Of a DNA stretch of 64,000 nucleotides, positions 9,354 through 18,569 are shown in pieces. The notes below the pieces were generated by a model. That model was not told the DNA's origin, searched no databases, and saw only the letters and a program-made list of their open reading frames with translations. This stretch comes from Calditrichota bacterium (GTDB lineage: Bacteria; Calditrichota; Calditrichia; Calditrichales; J004), in the NCBI GenBank assembly GCA_013112635.1, contig JABFGF010000001.1, positions 930,001 through 994,000 of the forward strand, read 5' to 3'. Numbering within the stretch: the stretch's first letter is position 1; the number at the start of each line of letters is the position of its first letter. The position numbers and the translations under genes were made by a program.

Positions 9354-10346
9354 TTAGACCTGCCAGATAAATTTATTGTTTTCTAAAAAGAATATCAATT
9401 GCTCTATTGTTTGTTGTGATTTCCGCTCAACGGATTCTCTTGTATTAAAGGCATTATGTGGTGTTAACAAAACATTGTCCATATTCATCATTTTTTGAAC
9501 AGCTATCACTTCTTCATCCGCACTCAGAGCTTGTCGAAGGGGAGCTTTTCCCGCACCCTGAGCTTGACGAAGGGAAACAGCCAGCTTTTTCTCATGATCA
9601 AAAACATCCAGAGCAACACCCGCAATTTTCTGGTTTTCCAATTGATTTAGTAAGATTGAAGAAGGTGAAATTTCACCACGGGAAACATTTATAAAAACAA
9701 GATTTTTTTTTACCTTCTGGAAAAACTTTTCATTAAAATAGTCTACATTGTCTTTTGTCAGGTTCATTGCGCATACAATAATATCCGCTATTTGTGCACC
9801 TTTTTCAGGGGAAATATATTTTACATCTTTATGCCGTTTCACTATATCAACCCCAAAAACAGTCATATCTAAACCACGGCCAATTTTAACCATTTCATAA
9901 CCTATATTACCAACCCCGTATACAACGAGTGTTTTCTCCTGTAGCTCATATCCGGTTAAACCATCGCGTTCAAATTTTCTAAATTGCCTAGTTTGTTCAG
10001 ATAGTTTTCTAAGCAACACAAGGATTGACATCAAAGCATGTTCAGCTACAGCACGATTACAGTAAAGCGGCAAATGCCCCATTCGGATTTGAGAATTTGT
10101 TTTTTCCCGGTACTCCAAAAGATGATCATAACCTGTACTACGTGATATTATGGCATCCAATTTATCTGCCCAGGATTCCGGATAAATACTTTGTGTACGT
10201 GTGCTGATTATTTTTGCAGGAGGTAACTCATGCCCTGCTTCCTGAATTGTTTTCCAGGTAAATCCTGCTTCAACATTTTTGGGTAAGAATTTTTTCAATG
10301 AAACTTCTTCTTCTTCAAAAGCTTCATAAAAATAGATTGTTTTCAT
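9354..10346 (-). CDS. D-isomer-specific 2-hydroxyacid dehydrogenase with repeat-derived insert
   Basis: A 330-residue NAD-dependent dehydrogenase of the D-lactate/phosphoglycerate type. The Rossmann motif is VVYGVGNIGYEMV (about residues 140-150). The substrate-side Arg lies in INVSRGEI and the catalytic His in LLTPHNAF. Residues about 257-275 (LRQAQ...LRQAL) are not part of the family fold; they are encoded by two copies of a palindromic repeat and sit in the loop after VALDVFD. The frame stays open through the insert, so the enzyme may still work. The start ATG overlaps the meaB stop by 4 nt (ATGA), indicating translational coupling. The substrate is not predictable from sequence. Confidence 0.93.
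   Translation of the reverse strand: MKTIYFYEAFEEEEVSLKKFLPKNVEAGFTWKTIQEAGHELPPAKIISTRTQSIYPESWADKLDAIISRSTGYDHLLEYREKTNSQIRMGHLPLYCNRAVAEHALMSILVLLRKLSEQTRQFRKFERDGLTGYELQEKTLVVYGVGNIGYEMVKIGRGLDMTVFGVDIVKRHKDVKYISPEKGAQIADIIVCAMNLTKDNVDYFNEKFFQKVKKNLVFINVSRGEISPSSILLNQLENQKIAGVALDVFDHEKKLAVSLRQAQGAGKAPLRQALSADEEVIAVQKMMNMDNVLLTPHNAFNTRESVERKSQQTIEQLIFFLENNKFIWQV
9522..9574. repeat. Two REP-like palindromic repeats inside a coding region
   Basis: Copy one is ACTCAGAGCTTGTCGAAGGG (9522-9541) and copy two is CCCTGAGCTTGACGAAGGG (9556-9574). They are direct copies of the widespread CCTGAGCTTGTCGAAGG unit. On the minus strand they read as LRQAQ and LRQAL, the well-known in-frame peptide signature of this repeat class. 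The pair lies in a surface loop of the dehydrogenase. Confidence 0.85.
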
Positions 10347-11359
10347 TTAAATTCTATTTTTGGTAATAATTTTATTATTTCATTTGCAGCATTAGAAGGG
10401 GTTATTTCATTTTTAGTGATCATATCTTCCAGTTTTGAAAGATTCATTTTCACATTTTCATTTTCAAAAATTTTTTGGTGGATTTGCTCTTTTATTAAAT
10501 TGTGCATCCAGGCTTTATTCTGGTTCTTTCTATTTTCAATAAACAGCCGATCTGATTTCATTTTCTGTATAAACGATTCAGCTGTAACCCAAATCTCGGA
10601 AATACCTTCTCCGGAAAGTGCAGAACAAGTTAATACAGGAACTTCCCAATCAGGAACCGATGTTGACAAATAGTGAACTGCTAAACGTAATTCTCTTTTT
10701 GCGGCCAGTGCTGCTTTCTTATTATCACCATCGGCTTTGTTTATAACGATTGCGTCTGCCATCTCCATAATGCCTTTTTTAATTCCCTGCAGCTCATCAC
10801 CCGCTCCTGCAATTTGTACAAGAAGAAAAAAATCGACCATAGAACGTACTTCAATCTCTCCCTGGCCAACACCCATAGTTTCAACTAAAATAATATCAAA
10901 TCCTGCAGCTTCACAAAGCAGTATTGTTTCACGGGTTTTGCTAGCAACACCACCCAAATTTCCTCCGGATGGTGATGGGCGAATAAAAGCATCTTTGCTT
11001 TGGGCAAGCTTTTCCATACGGGTTTTATCTCCCAGAATACTGCCACCGCTTCTGCTACTGCTGGGATCAATTGCTAACACCGCTACACGATGGCCTTGCT
11101 CAATCAGGAACAAACCAAGAGCTTCTATAAGAGTACTTTTTCCGGCACCGGGAACACCTGTAATTCCTATTCGGATCGATTTTCCGGAATGGGGAAGTAT
11201 TTGCTTGAGTAGATTTTGCGCCTGATCAAAATGCGATGAAGAGTTGCTTTCAATAAGCGTTATAGCACGGGCCAAAGCGACTCGATCTTTATTAATAATT
11301 TGTTGAAAATATTGTCTTGTGATAAAAGTATTTGATGTTTTATTCAAAGGATTATTCAA
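10343..11359 (-). CDS. meaB: Methylmalonyl-CoA mutase-associated GTPase MeaB
   Basis: A 338-residue G3E-family GTPase. The P-loop is GVPGAGKST (about residues 65-73). VLAIDPSSSRSGGSILGDKTRM is the MeaB-specific switch region, ETMGVGQGE follows, and the guanine-specificity motif is NKAD. MeaB guards methylmalonyl-CoA mutase: it gates cobalamin loading and protects against inactivation. That fits its position downstream of both mutase subunits. Its start codon overlaps the stop of the toxin gene (11356-11359, ATGA) and its stop overlaps the dehydrogenase start, so the three are likely translated together. The N-terminal QYFQQIINKDRVALARAITLIE matches the family start. Confidence 0.97.
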   Translation of the reverse strand: MNNPLNKTSNTFITRQYFQQIINKDRVALARAITLIESNSSSHFDQAQNLLKQILPHSGKSIRIGITGVPGAGKSTLIEALGLFLIEQGHRVAVLAIDPSSSRSGGSILGDKTRMEKLAQSKDAFIRPSPSGGNLGGVASKTRETILLCEAAGFDIILVETMGVGQGEIEVRSMVDFFLLVQIAGAGDELQGIKKGIMEMADAIVINKADGDNKKAALAAKRELRLAVHYLSTSVPDWEVPVLTCSALSGEGISEIWVTAESFIQKMKSDRLFIENRKNQNKAWMHNLIKEQIHQKIFENENVKMNLSKLEDMITKNEITPSNAANEIIKLLPKIEFK

Positions 11360-11628
11360 GGTTTGTTTTCTGGATTTTGTCTATTATTAAATATTGAATG
11401 TATTATTATCAGATTATCTTCAATGGAGGAGAAAGGAAATCTGCTTAAAATGCATCTATGAAAGTTTTTATGTGGTTTAGGATAGACTTCCGGATAGTCC
11501 TGAATTTTATGAAGTGAATCTTCAATGCTATTTAAAAAAATTATACCAAGATCTATTTTTTGCTGCTCATACCAGTCAAATGCAATTTTAATATCAGAAG
11601 CTGCTCTTTCCGTATATTGAATTTTCAT
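11356..11628 (-). CDS. RelE/ParE-type toxin, probably damaged
   Basis: A 90-residue relative of ParE/RelE toxins (YTERAASDIKIAFDWYEQQ, FLNSIEDSLHKIQDYPEVYP). Compared with the intact paralogue at 51109-51402, which reads RFPFAIYYRIEEN, this one reads RFPFSSIEDN. About four to five residues of the central strand that ends in the conserved Tyr-Arg segment are therefore missing. The remaining C terminus (LIIIHSIFNNRQNP) is in frame. I infer lowered or lost toxicity. It overlaps its antitoxin by 4 nt on one side and meaB by 4 nt on the other, which places it inside the mutase operon. Confidence 0.82.
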   Translation of the reverse strand: MKIQYTERAASDIKIAFDWYEQQKIDLGIIFLNSIEDSLHKIQDYPEVYPKPHKNFHRCILSRFPFSSIEDNLIIIHSIFNNRQNPENKP

Positions 11629-11852
11629 TTACCAGCTGTTCTTAAATTATTGTGAACTGTTTGCCAGTCATAGGTTTTTAGTTCGCCTTGGCGAAAGAGC
11701 TCATATCTTTTATCTAACTCGGCTTTCTGCCAATCATGCATTGGGAGTACATTGTTTTGTTTTGCAATAGAATCCCATATTTTTTCAACTAAGGTAATTT
11801 TTTCATCAACTTTAAGTTGATCTATTTCTTTAATAAGCTCTTTTGTATTCAT
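11625..11852 (-). CDS. Antitoxin, putative addiction-module component family
   Basis: A 75-residue acidic protein of the short addiction-module family (MNTKELIKEIDQLKVDEKITLVEKIWDSI, then a C-terminal WQKAELDKRYELFRQGE arm with a Trp near the end). Members pair with ParE/RelE toxins and neutralise them by wrapping the toxin with the C-terminal arm. Its stop overlaps the toxin start (ATGA). It lies 91 bp downstream of the mutase large subunit on the same strand, so it is transcribed with the mutase block or from its own promoter in that gap. Related antitoxins are encoded at 19043-19270 and 50900-51112. Confidence 0.85.
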   Translation of the reverse strand: MNTKELIKEIDQLKVDEKITLVEKIWDSIAKQNNVLPMHDWQKAELDKRYELFRQGELKTYDWQTVHNNLRTAGK

Positions 11853-11943
11853 TTTGACCCACTTTTATTTTATAATTAATTATATGATAGTGAGTAATAA
11901 ATGGGAATGCAAATCTTACAAACCATCAACGAACCGATCTTTA

Positions 11944-14079
11944 TTAATTGTCTGGTTTGGTTAGCTTTTCAAGCAACAATTTTGCGGCGTCCGGAATAAC
12001 TGTGCCCGGGCCAAAAATGGCTGTTGCGCCGTGTTTATATAAATAATCATAATCCTGTTTTGGAATAACACCGCCTATTGTTACCAGAATATCATCCCGC
12101 CCAAGATTTTGTAATTCTTTCACCAATTGCGGAAGAAGTGTTTTATGCCCGGCCGCCAACGAACTCATCCCGATTATATGAACATCGTTTTCTGTTGCCT
12201 GGCGCGCAGTTTCCTCTGGTGTTTGAAAGAGCGGACCGATATCAACATCAAAACCAAGATCTGCAAAAGCTGTGGCAATTACCTTTGCACCGCGGTCATG
12301 GCCATCCTGCCCCATTTTGGCAACCATAATTCGTGGACGACGGCCTTCTTGTTCCTCGAATTTTTTTGCCAATTGAATTACTTCTTTAATTTTAGCATCG
12401 TCCCCAAAACTGGAACTATAAACACCAGAAATTGATTTTGTCACTGCTTTATGTCTCCCAAAAACTTTTTCCATCGCATCGGATATTTCTCCCAGGCTTG
12501 CTCTTTCACGCGCAGCAATCACCGCTAATTCCAACAAATTACCATCGCCTTTTTCAGCGCAGTTTGTTAAGGCTTTCAAAGAAGATTGAACCTTCTGTTC
12601 ATCACGGTTCTCCCGCAATTGTTTCAGCCTTTTCAATTGTGATTCACGTACTGCATCATTATCTACTTCAAGAATATCCATCTTTTCTTCTTTTTCCAGG
12701 CGGTATTTATTAACTCCAATAATGGATTCTTTTCCTGAATCGATTTTCGCTTGCCTGCGTGCAGCCGCTTCTTCTATGCGTAACTTAGGCAATCCTGTTT
12801 CGATTGCTTTGGCCATTCCACCCAATTCCTCAACTTCTTTAATATGCTGCCAGGCTTTTGTGATAAGCGCATCCGTCAAATATTCCACATAATGCGATCC
12901 TCCCCAGGGATCTATAACATTGCAAATATCCGTTTCTTCCTGCAAAAAAAGTTGCGTGTTACGCGCAATTCTGGCTGAGAAATCTGTCGGCAATGCTATC
13001 GCCTCATCCAAAGAATTTGTGTGCAACGATTGTGTATGTCCCATAGCGGCAGCCATAGCTTCGAGACAAGTACGGGTAACATTATTATAGGGATCCTGCT
13101 CTGTTAAACTCCAGCCACTTGTTTGAGAATGTGTTCTCAGAGCCATGGATTTTGGATTTTTTGGATTGAACTGTTTAATTAATTTGGCCCATATAAGTCG
13201 GGCAGCCCGCATTTTGGCAATCTCCATAAAATAGTTCATACCCACGGCCCAGAAAAAAGAAAGGCGTGGAGCAAATGTATCTATATCCAGTCCAGATTCG
13301 ATTCCTGTGCGAACATATTCCAACCCATCTGCAAGTGTGTAGGCCATTTCTAAATCTGCTGTTGCCCCTGCCTCCTGCATGTGGTAACCGGAGATACTAA
13401 TGCTGTTAAACGCAGGCATATTTTTGGATGTGTATTTAAATATATCACCAATAATTCGCATCGATGAAGCCGGAGGATAAATATAAGTATTGCGAACCAT
13501 ATACTCTTTTAAGATATCATTCTGGATCGTCCCTGAGAGTTTTTCGATTGGAACACCCTGCTCTTCCGCAGTAACAATATAAAATGCCATTATTGGGATT
13601 ACAGCACCATTCATAGTCATTGAAACAGAAATTTTGTCCAAAGGAATCTGATCAAACAGAATCTTCATATCAAGAATAGAATCAATTGCAACACCGGCTT
13701 TGCCCACATCACCCACAACCCTGGGATGATCAGAATCATAACCGCGGTGAGTTGCCAAATCGAAAGCGACAGATAATCCCTTTTGCCCGGCTGCAAGGTT
13801 TCTTTTATAAAAAGCATTACTCTCTTCAGCTGTAGAAAATCCTGCATATTGACGAATTGTCCATGGACGCATAATGTACATGGATGCATAAGGGCCACGC
13901 AAAAATGGAGGGATTCCGGCGCTGTATTTTTTATGGTTTAAATCCGCCGAATTTGCTCGAGTAAAAATTTGTTTTACCGGAATTTGCTCATTGGTTTGCC
14001 AGGTCTTTTCATTATCTAAAGCATTAAATTCTTTTTCTTTAAAAGTGTTAAATGCAATTTTTGTAAAATCAGGTTTCAT
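11944..14079 (-). CDS. mutB: Methylmalonyl-CoA mutase, large (catalytic) subunit
   Basis: A 711-residue cobalamin-dependent mutase interconverting (R)-methylmalonyl-CoA and succinyl-CoA. The TIM barrel starts after the substrate-threading N-terminal arm ([11 protein letters not shown]). Active-site segments such as [18 protein letters not shown], the Tyr in MNGAVIP and the His in [13 protein letters not shown] are present. The C-terminal B12 domain has the base-off ligand motif D592-G-H594-D-R-G597, followed by [11 protein letters not shown]. The length is normal. It is preceded by the small subunit with a gap of 62 bp and followed by a toxin-antitoxin pair and meaB. Confidence 0.98.
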   Translation of the reverse strand: MKPDFTKIAFNTFKEKEFNALDNEKTWQTNEQIPVKQIFTRANSADLNHKKYSAGIPPFLRGPYASMYIMRPWTIRQYAGFSTAEESNAFYKRNLAAGQKGLSVAFDLATHRGYDSDHPRVVGDVGKAGVAIDSILDMKILFDQIPLDKISVSMTMNGAVIPIMAFYIVTAEEQGVPIEKLSGTIQNDILKEYMVRNTYIYPPASSMRIIGDIFKYTSKNMPAFNSISISGYHMQEAGATADLEMAYTLADGLEYVRTGIESGLDIDTFAPRLSFFWAVGMNYFMEIAKMRAARLIWAKLIKQFNPKNPKSMALRTHSQTSGWSLTEQDPYNNVTRTCLEAMAAAMGHTQSLHTNSLDEAIALPTDFSARIARNTQLFLQEETDICNVIDPWGGSHYVEYLTDALITKAWQHIKEVEELGGMAKAIETGLPKLRIEEAAARRQAKIDSGKESIIGVNKYRLEKEEKMDILEVDNDAVRESQLKRLKQLRENRDEQKVQSSLKALTNCAEKGDGNLLELAVIAARERASLGEISDAMEKVFGRHKAVTKSISGVYSSSFGDDAKIKEVIQLAKKFEEQEGRRPRIMVAKMGQDGHDRGAKVIATAFADLGFDVDIGPLFQTPEETARQATENDVHIIGMSSLAAGHKTLLPQLVKELQNLGRDDILVTIGGVIPKQDYDYLYKHGATAIFGPGTVIPDAAKLLLEKLTKPDN

Positions 14080-14141
14080 TTGTACTTTCTTACCAATATT
14101 GACTGTTTATTTTATCTCAGAAATAGAAATATAATTCGATA

Positions 14142-15623
14142 TTATGAATTTCGTTCTAATTTTTCTAAAACACGGGATTGAATTAGCGGTTTTATTTTTT
14201 CTGCAACATTCCCGGAAAAATTATCAAATGATATTTTTTTCTCAGGTTTTTCTATCTTCACTTCTTCCGGATTTGGATAAATATTTGTTCCAATTGCTTT
14301 GCGCTCGCCTTTCTCAAATGCAAATACTTGTTTTTCTGCATTTTTTATTACATCATCCTGAAACGTGCCATTGCGGATCAGTTCAACGATTCCACCGGCT
14401 GCTTCAATTTCCTGAAAAACCTGCCAACTTTTCTCCGCCAGATCAATTGTCATTTTATCCAGGTATCCTGAACCAGAGGCAGGGTCAATTACTTTATCTA
14501 TATTACTTTCTTCAGCTAAAACAATTTGAATATTGCGGGCCTGACGCATGGAGAACTCATCAGGTTTTCCAACAGCTAAATCAAAAGGCAAAACATCAAG
14601 TGAATCACAGCCACCAATAATTGCAGAAAAAGCAGCGCTTGTGGCCCTTAACATATTTGTCCACGGATCTAATTTGCTCAAAAAACGCCAACTGGTTTCA
14701 ACGTCAATCATCAACTTGTTTTCTTCAGAATCGACATTATATGCATCACAAACATTTTTCCACAAAATACGCAAAGCCCGTAGTTTTGCGATTTCCAAAA
14801 ACTGATCATTTCCAACAGATATTTTAACTCGAATCTTTGGAATAACCTTTTCAGGCCGGATTCCCAAATTAGCCAGGTAATTTATATAAGTAACCGCGAC
14901 AGCAAGGAAATAGCTTAATTCATTTAGTTTATGCCCACCGGCATTATGAATAATATTTGCCTGGATTGTAAAAACATCAATATTTGGAAAGTCATTGATT
15001 TGATTAAAGACCGGCAGAATAGTATCTAAAATGGTTTCCATTGGTTTATCAAAACCACCATATTTTAATGCTCCAGAAATCGGATCTACTCCAAGGGCAG
15101 ATGAAATTTTAGCATTGTCAATATCATTTTCTACAGCATATTTCTTCAACCAGTCAAATATTTTATTTCCGCTATTTAAGGCATCAAAAAGTAGAGGCAC
15201 CTTATTTAAATCAATGCCCTCAAACAGCTTGTCCATTGCTTTATATTCTGTGAGATGGACATTGCCCATTATTTCCGGAATATGTGCCGCTTTACTACCA
15301 AACTGGGAAACAAGATCAAGGTCAATATTTAAAGCAGTTTGCCCTTTTGATAAGGCATTAATGGCAGAGCTGTTGAATGTGTCATTTGCAGCAAATAATT
15401 TTTGTGCTACGCGGCAATTATTTTCACGATCTGTAATCCCGAGGTTCAAATCCGGCCGGTCTTCAGAAGTGTAAATAGGTTTTACTAAAATATTTTCTTC
15501 TGTTGAAGTAAAAAGGGTTTCTTTTAAATCCTTTCCTTTAAGCAACTTTTCAGCTGCAGCCTGCCAATCATTTTCAGAGGGGAATTCAAAATCTTTGGTT
15601 ATGTTAAATTTATCTTGTTTCAA
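14142..15623 (-). CDS. mutA: Methylmalonyl-CoA mutase, small (structural) subunit
   Basis: A 493-residue subunit homologous to the barrel part of the large subunit. It has the opening DFEFPSENDWQAAAEKLLKGK, the mid-barrel segments IHNAGGHKLNELSYFLA and DPASGSGYLDKM, and the RNIQIVLAEESN segment. It lacks a DxHxxG cobalamin motif, as expected for the non-catalytic partner in heterodimeric mutases. It is shorter than the roughly 620 residues of classic MutA because the degenerate C-terminal B12-like domain is missing; this short form occurs in FCB bacteria. It is encoded directly before mutB. The GxxExxY insert lies upstream. Confidence 0.95.
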   Translation of the reverse strand: MKQDKFNITKDFEFPSENDWQAAAEKLLKGKDLKETLFTSTEENILVKPIYTSEDRPDLNLGITDRENNCRVAQKLFAANDTFNSSAINALSKGQTALNIDLDLVSQFGSKAAHIPEIMGNVHLTEYKAMDKLFEGIDLNKVPLLFDALNSGNKIFDWLKKYAVENDIDNAKISSALGVDPISGALKYGGFDKPMETILDTILPVFNQINDFPNIDVFTIQANIIHNAGGHKLNELSYFLAVAVTYINYLANLGIRPEKVIPKIRVKISVGNDQFLEIAKLRALRILWKNVCDAYNVDSEENKLMIDVETSWRFLSKLDPWTNMLRATSAAFSAIIGGCDSLDVLPFDLAVGKPDEFSMRQARNIQIVLAEESNIDKVIDPASGSGYLDKMTIDLAEKSWQVFQEIEAAGGIVELIRNGTFQDDVIKNAEKQVFAFEKGERKAIGTNIYPNPEEVKIEKPEKKISFDNFSGNVAEKIKPLIQSRVLEKLERNS

Positions 15624-15680
15624 TTTTATCTCTCTTTTACCAATAATTCACCAATTAAAATTTTCTCTTTTTAAGATATA

Positions 15681-16094
15681 CTATAATACCACTCTTTTAT
15701 AACCTAAAGACAGTTCTCCAAAGTTAACAAGCAAGCCGAGTCGGCAATGAGAAACTTTCAAATAATTTAACGTTTGTGCAAGATGTTCATCTTTTAAACT
15801 TTTAATTCCCTTTACCTCCAAAATAATTTTTCCATAAATGACAAAATCCGCAAAAAATGCATGAGGAAGGACAACGTCTTTGTAATTTACTAAATATTCT
15901 TTTTCTCGCTCAAATGGAATTCCAGCTTTATTAAACTCATATTCAAGTGCATCTTTATAAACTATTTCTAAAAAGCCTTTTCCAAGATTTTTATGTACTT
16001 CCATGCATAAGCCAATTATTCTATAGCTTTCACTTTTATAAATAAAATTACCTTCTTGATCTTTTTGCCATGGTTTCAACATATTAATTAACAA
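15681..16094 (-). CDS. GxxExxY family protein
   Basis: A 137-residue member of the GxxExxY family; the name motif is GKGFLEIVY near residues 37-45. Other marks are PHAFFADFVIYGKIILEVKGI, EHLAQTLNYLK and LLVNFGELSLGYKRVVL. The E-V-K in the second motif recalls PD-(D/E)xK nucleases, but no activity is proven for the family. Members often occur in many copies per genome and near short repeats, which suggests a selfish or mobile habit. Here it separates the carboxylase genes from the mutase genes, and two 60-bp direct repeats lie just upstream. Confidence 0.88.
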   Translation of the reverse strand: MLINMLKPWQKDQEGNFIYKSESYRIIGLCMEVHKNLGKGFLEIVYKDALEYEFNKAGIPFEREKEYLVNYKDVVLPHAFFADFVIYGKIILEVKGIKSLKDEHLAQTLNYLKVSHCRLGLLVNFGELSLGYKRVVL

Positions 16095-16112
16095 AGAATA
16101 TTTTAATTTATA

Positions 16113-16289
16113 GCCACTGATTCACAGATTAGAGCAATAAAAATAAATTCTTTTAATCTGTGAATTTACGGCAAAAGTTGAATTAATTAGATTTTTGTTT
16201 TTTACATCTTTTGAAAAAATGATTGTATTTAGCGACTGATTCACAAATTTCAGCAAATAACATATTCTTTTAATCTGAGAATTTGTGGC
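16113..16289. repeat. Two imperfect 58-60 bp direct repeats upstream of the GxxExxY gene
   Basis: Copy one spans 16113-16172 and copy two 16232-16289. Both run from CACTGATTCACA or GACTGATTCACA, through TTCTTTTAATCTG, to a final GGC. Each copy is itself a hairpin: GATTCACAGATTA (16119-16131) pairs with TAATCTGTGAATT (16154-16166), and copy two keeps most of this pairing. The spacing start to start is 119 bp. They lie between the biotin carrier stop and the GxxExxY gene. Confidence 0.85.
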
Positions 16290-16323
16290 ATTAATACTAA
16301 TTAAATGAGTAATGCGTATAGAA

Positions 16324-16836
16324 TTACTCCACGCCTTTTATTTTTATTAAAGCTTGGTTTTGTGTAACTGTATCCGCCTCACTAACTGAAACTTCAACAA
16401 TTTCGCAATCAAATGGTGCTTTAATAATATTTTCCATTTTCATCGCCTCAAGGATAAGCAAACCTTCGCCTTCTTTTACAACTTCACCAACAGCAGATTG
16501 AATTTTCACAACCAAACCGGGAATTGGTGCTTTAATTGTTTTTTCGCCCTTACTTCCTGAGGCAGCTTTTACAAGTTCTTTAACCTGCCGTGTTCGTTCA
16601 TCCTCAACGGTAACATGAAATAAATCACCAACAACACGCACATGGTACCCATCTTCATTATTGCTAATATTTACCATAAAAGCCATATTGTCTTTTATTA
16701 AAGAGAATCGTCCTTCACCTAATGGGACAAGTTCAACATCAAGTCGTTTTCCATCTTTAGCAAGATAATTTTCGCCATTTTCATCAACCCATTCGTAGTG
16801 GAATTCATTGTTTTTTGTGTTAGCAAATATTTTCAT
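16324..16836 (-). CDS. Biotin carboxyl carrier protein of an acyl-CoA carboxylase
   Basis: A 170-residue carrier. The biotinylation motif is EAMKMEN with the acceptor Lys at 133, within a barrel that starts near residue 98 (IKAPIPGLVVKI). The first 95 residues form a domain like the N-terminal part of propionyl-CoA or oxaloacetate decarboxylase carriers (YHVRVVGDLFHVTVEDE). It carries carboxybiotin between the biotin carboxylase encoded next to it (51 bp upstream) and a carboxyltransferase that is not in the window. The mutase genes downstream suggest a propionyl-CoA carboxylase. Confidence 0.95.
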   Translation of the reverse strand: MKIFANTKNNEFHYEWVDENGENYLAKDGKRLDVELVPLGEGRFSLIKDNMAFMVNISNNEDGYHVRVVGDLFHVTVEDERTRQVKELVKAASGSKGEKTIKAPIPGLVVKIQSAVGEVVKEGEGLLILEAMKMENIIKAPFDCEIVEVSVSEADTVTQNQALIKIKGVE

Positions 16837-16886
16837 TTTCTCTCACTTTTATCAAAGTTTACAGCCTTGGCTACATCTAATCGAGA

Positions 16887-18383
16887 CTAAAGTGCATTAC
16901 GGCGGTGAACTGTTTTCCAATTTGATTTTTTCGAACTTCCCGAGTTGGGTGTGTTAAGTGTTACTTTTTTCTTTTCTTCCATTTGCCCTAAAATTGCCGC
17001 CAGCGCTGCAATCTCAGAGAACTCCTGTGGTTCACTAAATAGTGAGTCTGTATATTCCTCAATGAATTTTGTTGTAAAATCTCCAGATTGAAATTTTGGA
17101 TGTTCAAATACTCTGATCAAAAAAGGAATAGAAGTTTTAATCCCACCGATCTGGTATTCACGCAAAGCCCGTTTCATACGCTCCATGGCTTGTTTGCGGT
17201 CTTGGCCCCATGCACAAAGCTTTGAGATCATTGGATCGTAATAAAGTGATATTTCGCTGCCCATGGTTACACCGCTGTCTTCACGGATTCCGGGTCCATC
17301 TGCCGGATTTAGAAATTCAATCACACCAGGTGAAGGTGCCCAGTTATTATCCGGATCTTCTGCATATAAACGGCATTCAAAGGCGTGTCCCCAAAACTTT
17401 AAACTACTTTGTTTAATTCTTAATTTTTCGCCTGCCGCGATATGAATTTGTTCTTCAACCAAATCGAGGCCATTTACCATTTCTGTAACCGGATGCTCTA
17501 CCTGCAAACGTGTGTTCATTTCCAGGAAATAGAAGTTCCTATTTTTATCCACCAGAAATTCAATCGTGCCGGCGTTTTGATAATTACATGCCTTGGCCGT
17601 ATTAATCGCGGCTTCCCCCATTTTTTTTCGCAAATCATCATCCAGCAGTGAAGATGGAGCCTCCTCAATCACTTTTTGATGACGGCGTTGAATGGAGCAT
17701 TCCCTTTCACCAAGATGAACTACGTTGCCATGTTTGTCTGCTAAAATCTGAAATTCAATATGGCGCGGTTCTTCAACAAATTTCTCGATATAAACGGCAT
17801 CATCGTTGAACGCCGCTTTGGCTTCCCTGGCTGCCCCTTCAACTGCCTCGATAAAATCCTCATCTTTTTCTACAAGGCGCATTCCTTTTCCACCACCACC
17901 CGCAGCAGCTTTTACCAAAACAGGATAGCCAATCTTACGGGCAACTTTTTGTGCTTCACTGGAATCAGTTATTGCATCTTCTGTTCCGGGAACTGTGGGG
18001 ACTTTGTTGGCAATCATCAAAGTTCGGGCTGCTGTTTTATTACCCATGGTGCGGATTGATTCTGCTTTAGGGCCGATAAAAACCATTCCGGCTTTTTCAA
18101 CAGCCTCTGCAAACTCAGCATTTTCTGACATAAAACCATATCCGGGATGAATTGCTTCTGCTCCACAGTTTTTAGCAATATCCAAAATTTTCTGCCATTG
18201 TAAATAACTTTCCTGAGATGTTTTTCCGCCAAGGGCATAAGCTTCATATGCACTATAAACAAACGGACTTTTTCTGTCAACATCCGAATAAACTGCCACA
18301 GATTTTATACCCATTTCATTACATGTGCGAATAACACGTAAAGCAATTTCCCCACGATTGGCAATTAAAATTTTTTTAAACAT
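16887..18383 (-). CDS. accC: Biotin carboxylase subunit of acyl-CoA (probably propionyl-CoA) carboxylase
   Basis: An ATP-grasp biotin carboxylase of about 498 residues. It has the N-terminal NRGEIALRVIRTCNEMG, the glycine-rich ATP lid AAAGGGGKGMR, HLGERECSIQRRHQK, and the catalytic segment FLEMNTRLQVEHPVTEM. I start it at the Met of MFKKILIANRGE, the usual family start, with GGAAAAG just upstream. ATGs at 18395 and 18398 and a TTG at 18404 are in-frame alternatives. The extension after the ATP-grasp core (about residues 445-498) is typical of propionyl/3-methylcrotonyl types. It is the first gene of the minus-strand acyl-CoA block; the promoter should lie in 18399-18569, shared with DUF302 on the other strand. 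Confidence 0.95.
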   Translation of the reverse strand: MFKKILIANRGEIALRVIRTCNEMGIKSVAVYSDVDRKSPFVYSAYEAYALGGKTSQESYLQWQKILDIAKNCGAEAIHPGYGFMSENAEFAEAVEKAGMVFIGPKAESIRTMGNKTAARTLMIANKVPTVPGTEDAITDSSEAQKVARKIGYPVLVKAAAGGGGKGMRLVEKDEDFIEAVEGAAREAKAAFNDDAVYIEKFVEEPRHIEFQILADKHGNVVHLGERECSIQRRHQKVIEEAPSSLLDDDLRKKMGEAAINTAKACNYQNAGTIEFLVDKNRNFYFLEMNTRLQVEHPVTEMVNGLDLVEEQIHIAAGEKLRIKQSSLKFWGHAFECRLYAEDPDNNWAPSPGVIEFLNPADGPGIREDSGVTMGSEISLYYDPMISKLCAWGQDRKQAMERMKRALREYQIGGIKTSIPFLIRVFEHPKFQSGDFTTKFIEEYTDSLFSEPQEFSEIAALAAILGQMEEKKKVTLNTPNSGSSKKSNWKTVHRRNAL

Positions 18384-18569
18384 TGGCTTTTCCATCATGT
18401 ACAATAGTAATCTACTTACAAAATTATTTTGAGAATATACAAAATCTTAAAAATATTTGGCTAAAAAAGTAAACCTGCACAAACAATAATAATTGATTTT
18501 TTTTCTTCTGTTACCTTTACCGGAAAAAATCATCAAAATTCCAAAACTAAAAATATACGGAGAGATTAA

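Noticed and set aside
15435-15455. A tRNA T-arm-like GGTTCAAATCC
   Set aside because: It lies within the mutA coding sequence and no acceptor stem or other arms surround it. No tRNA was found by eye in the window, although a tRNAscan run would be decisive.
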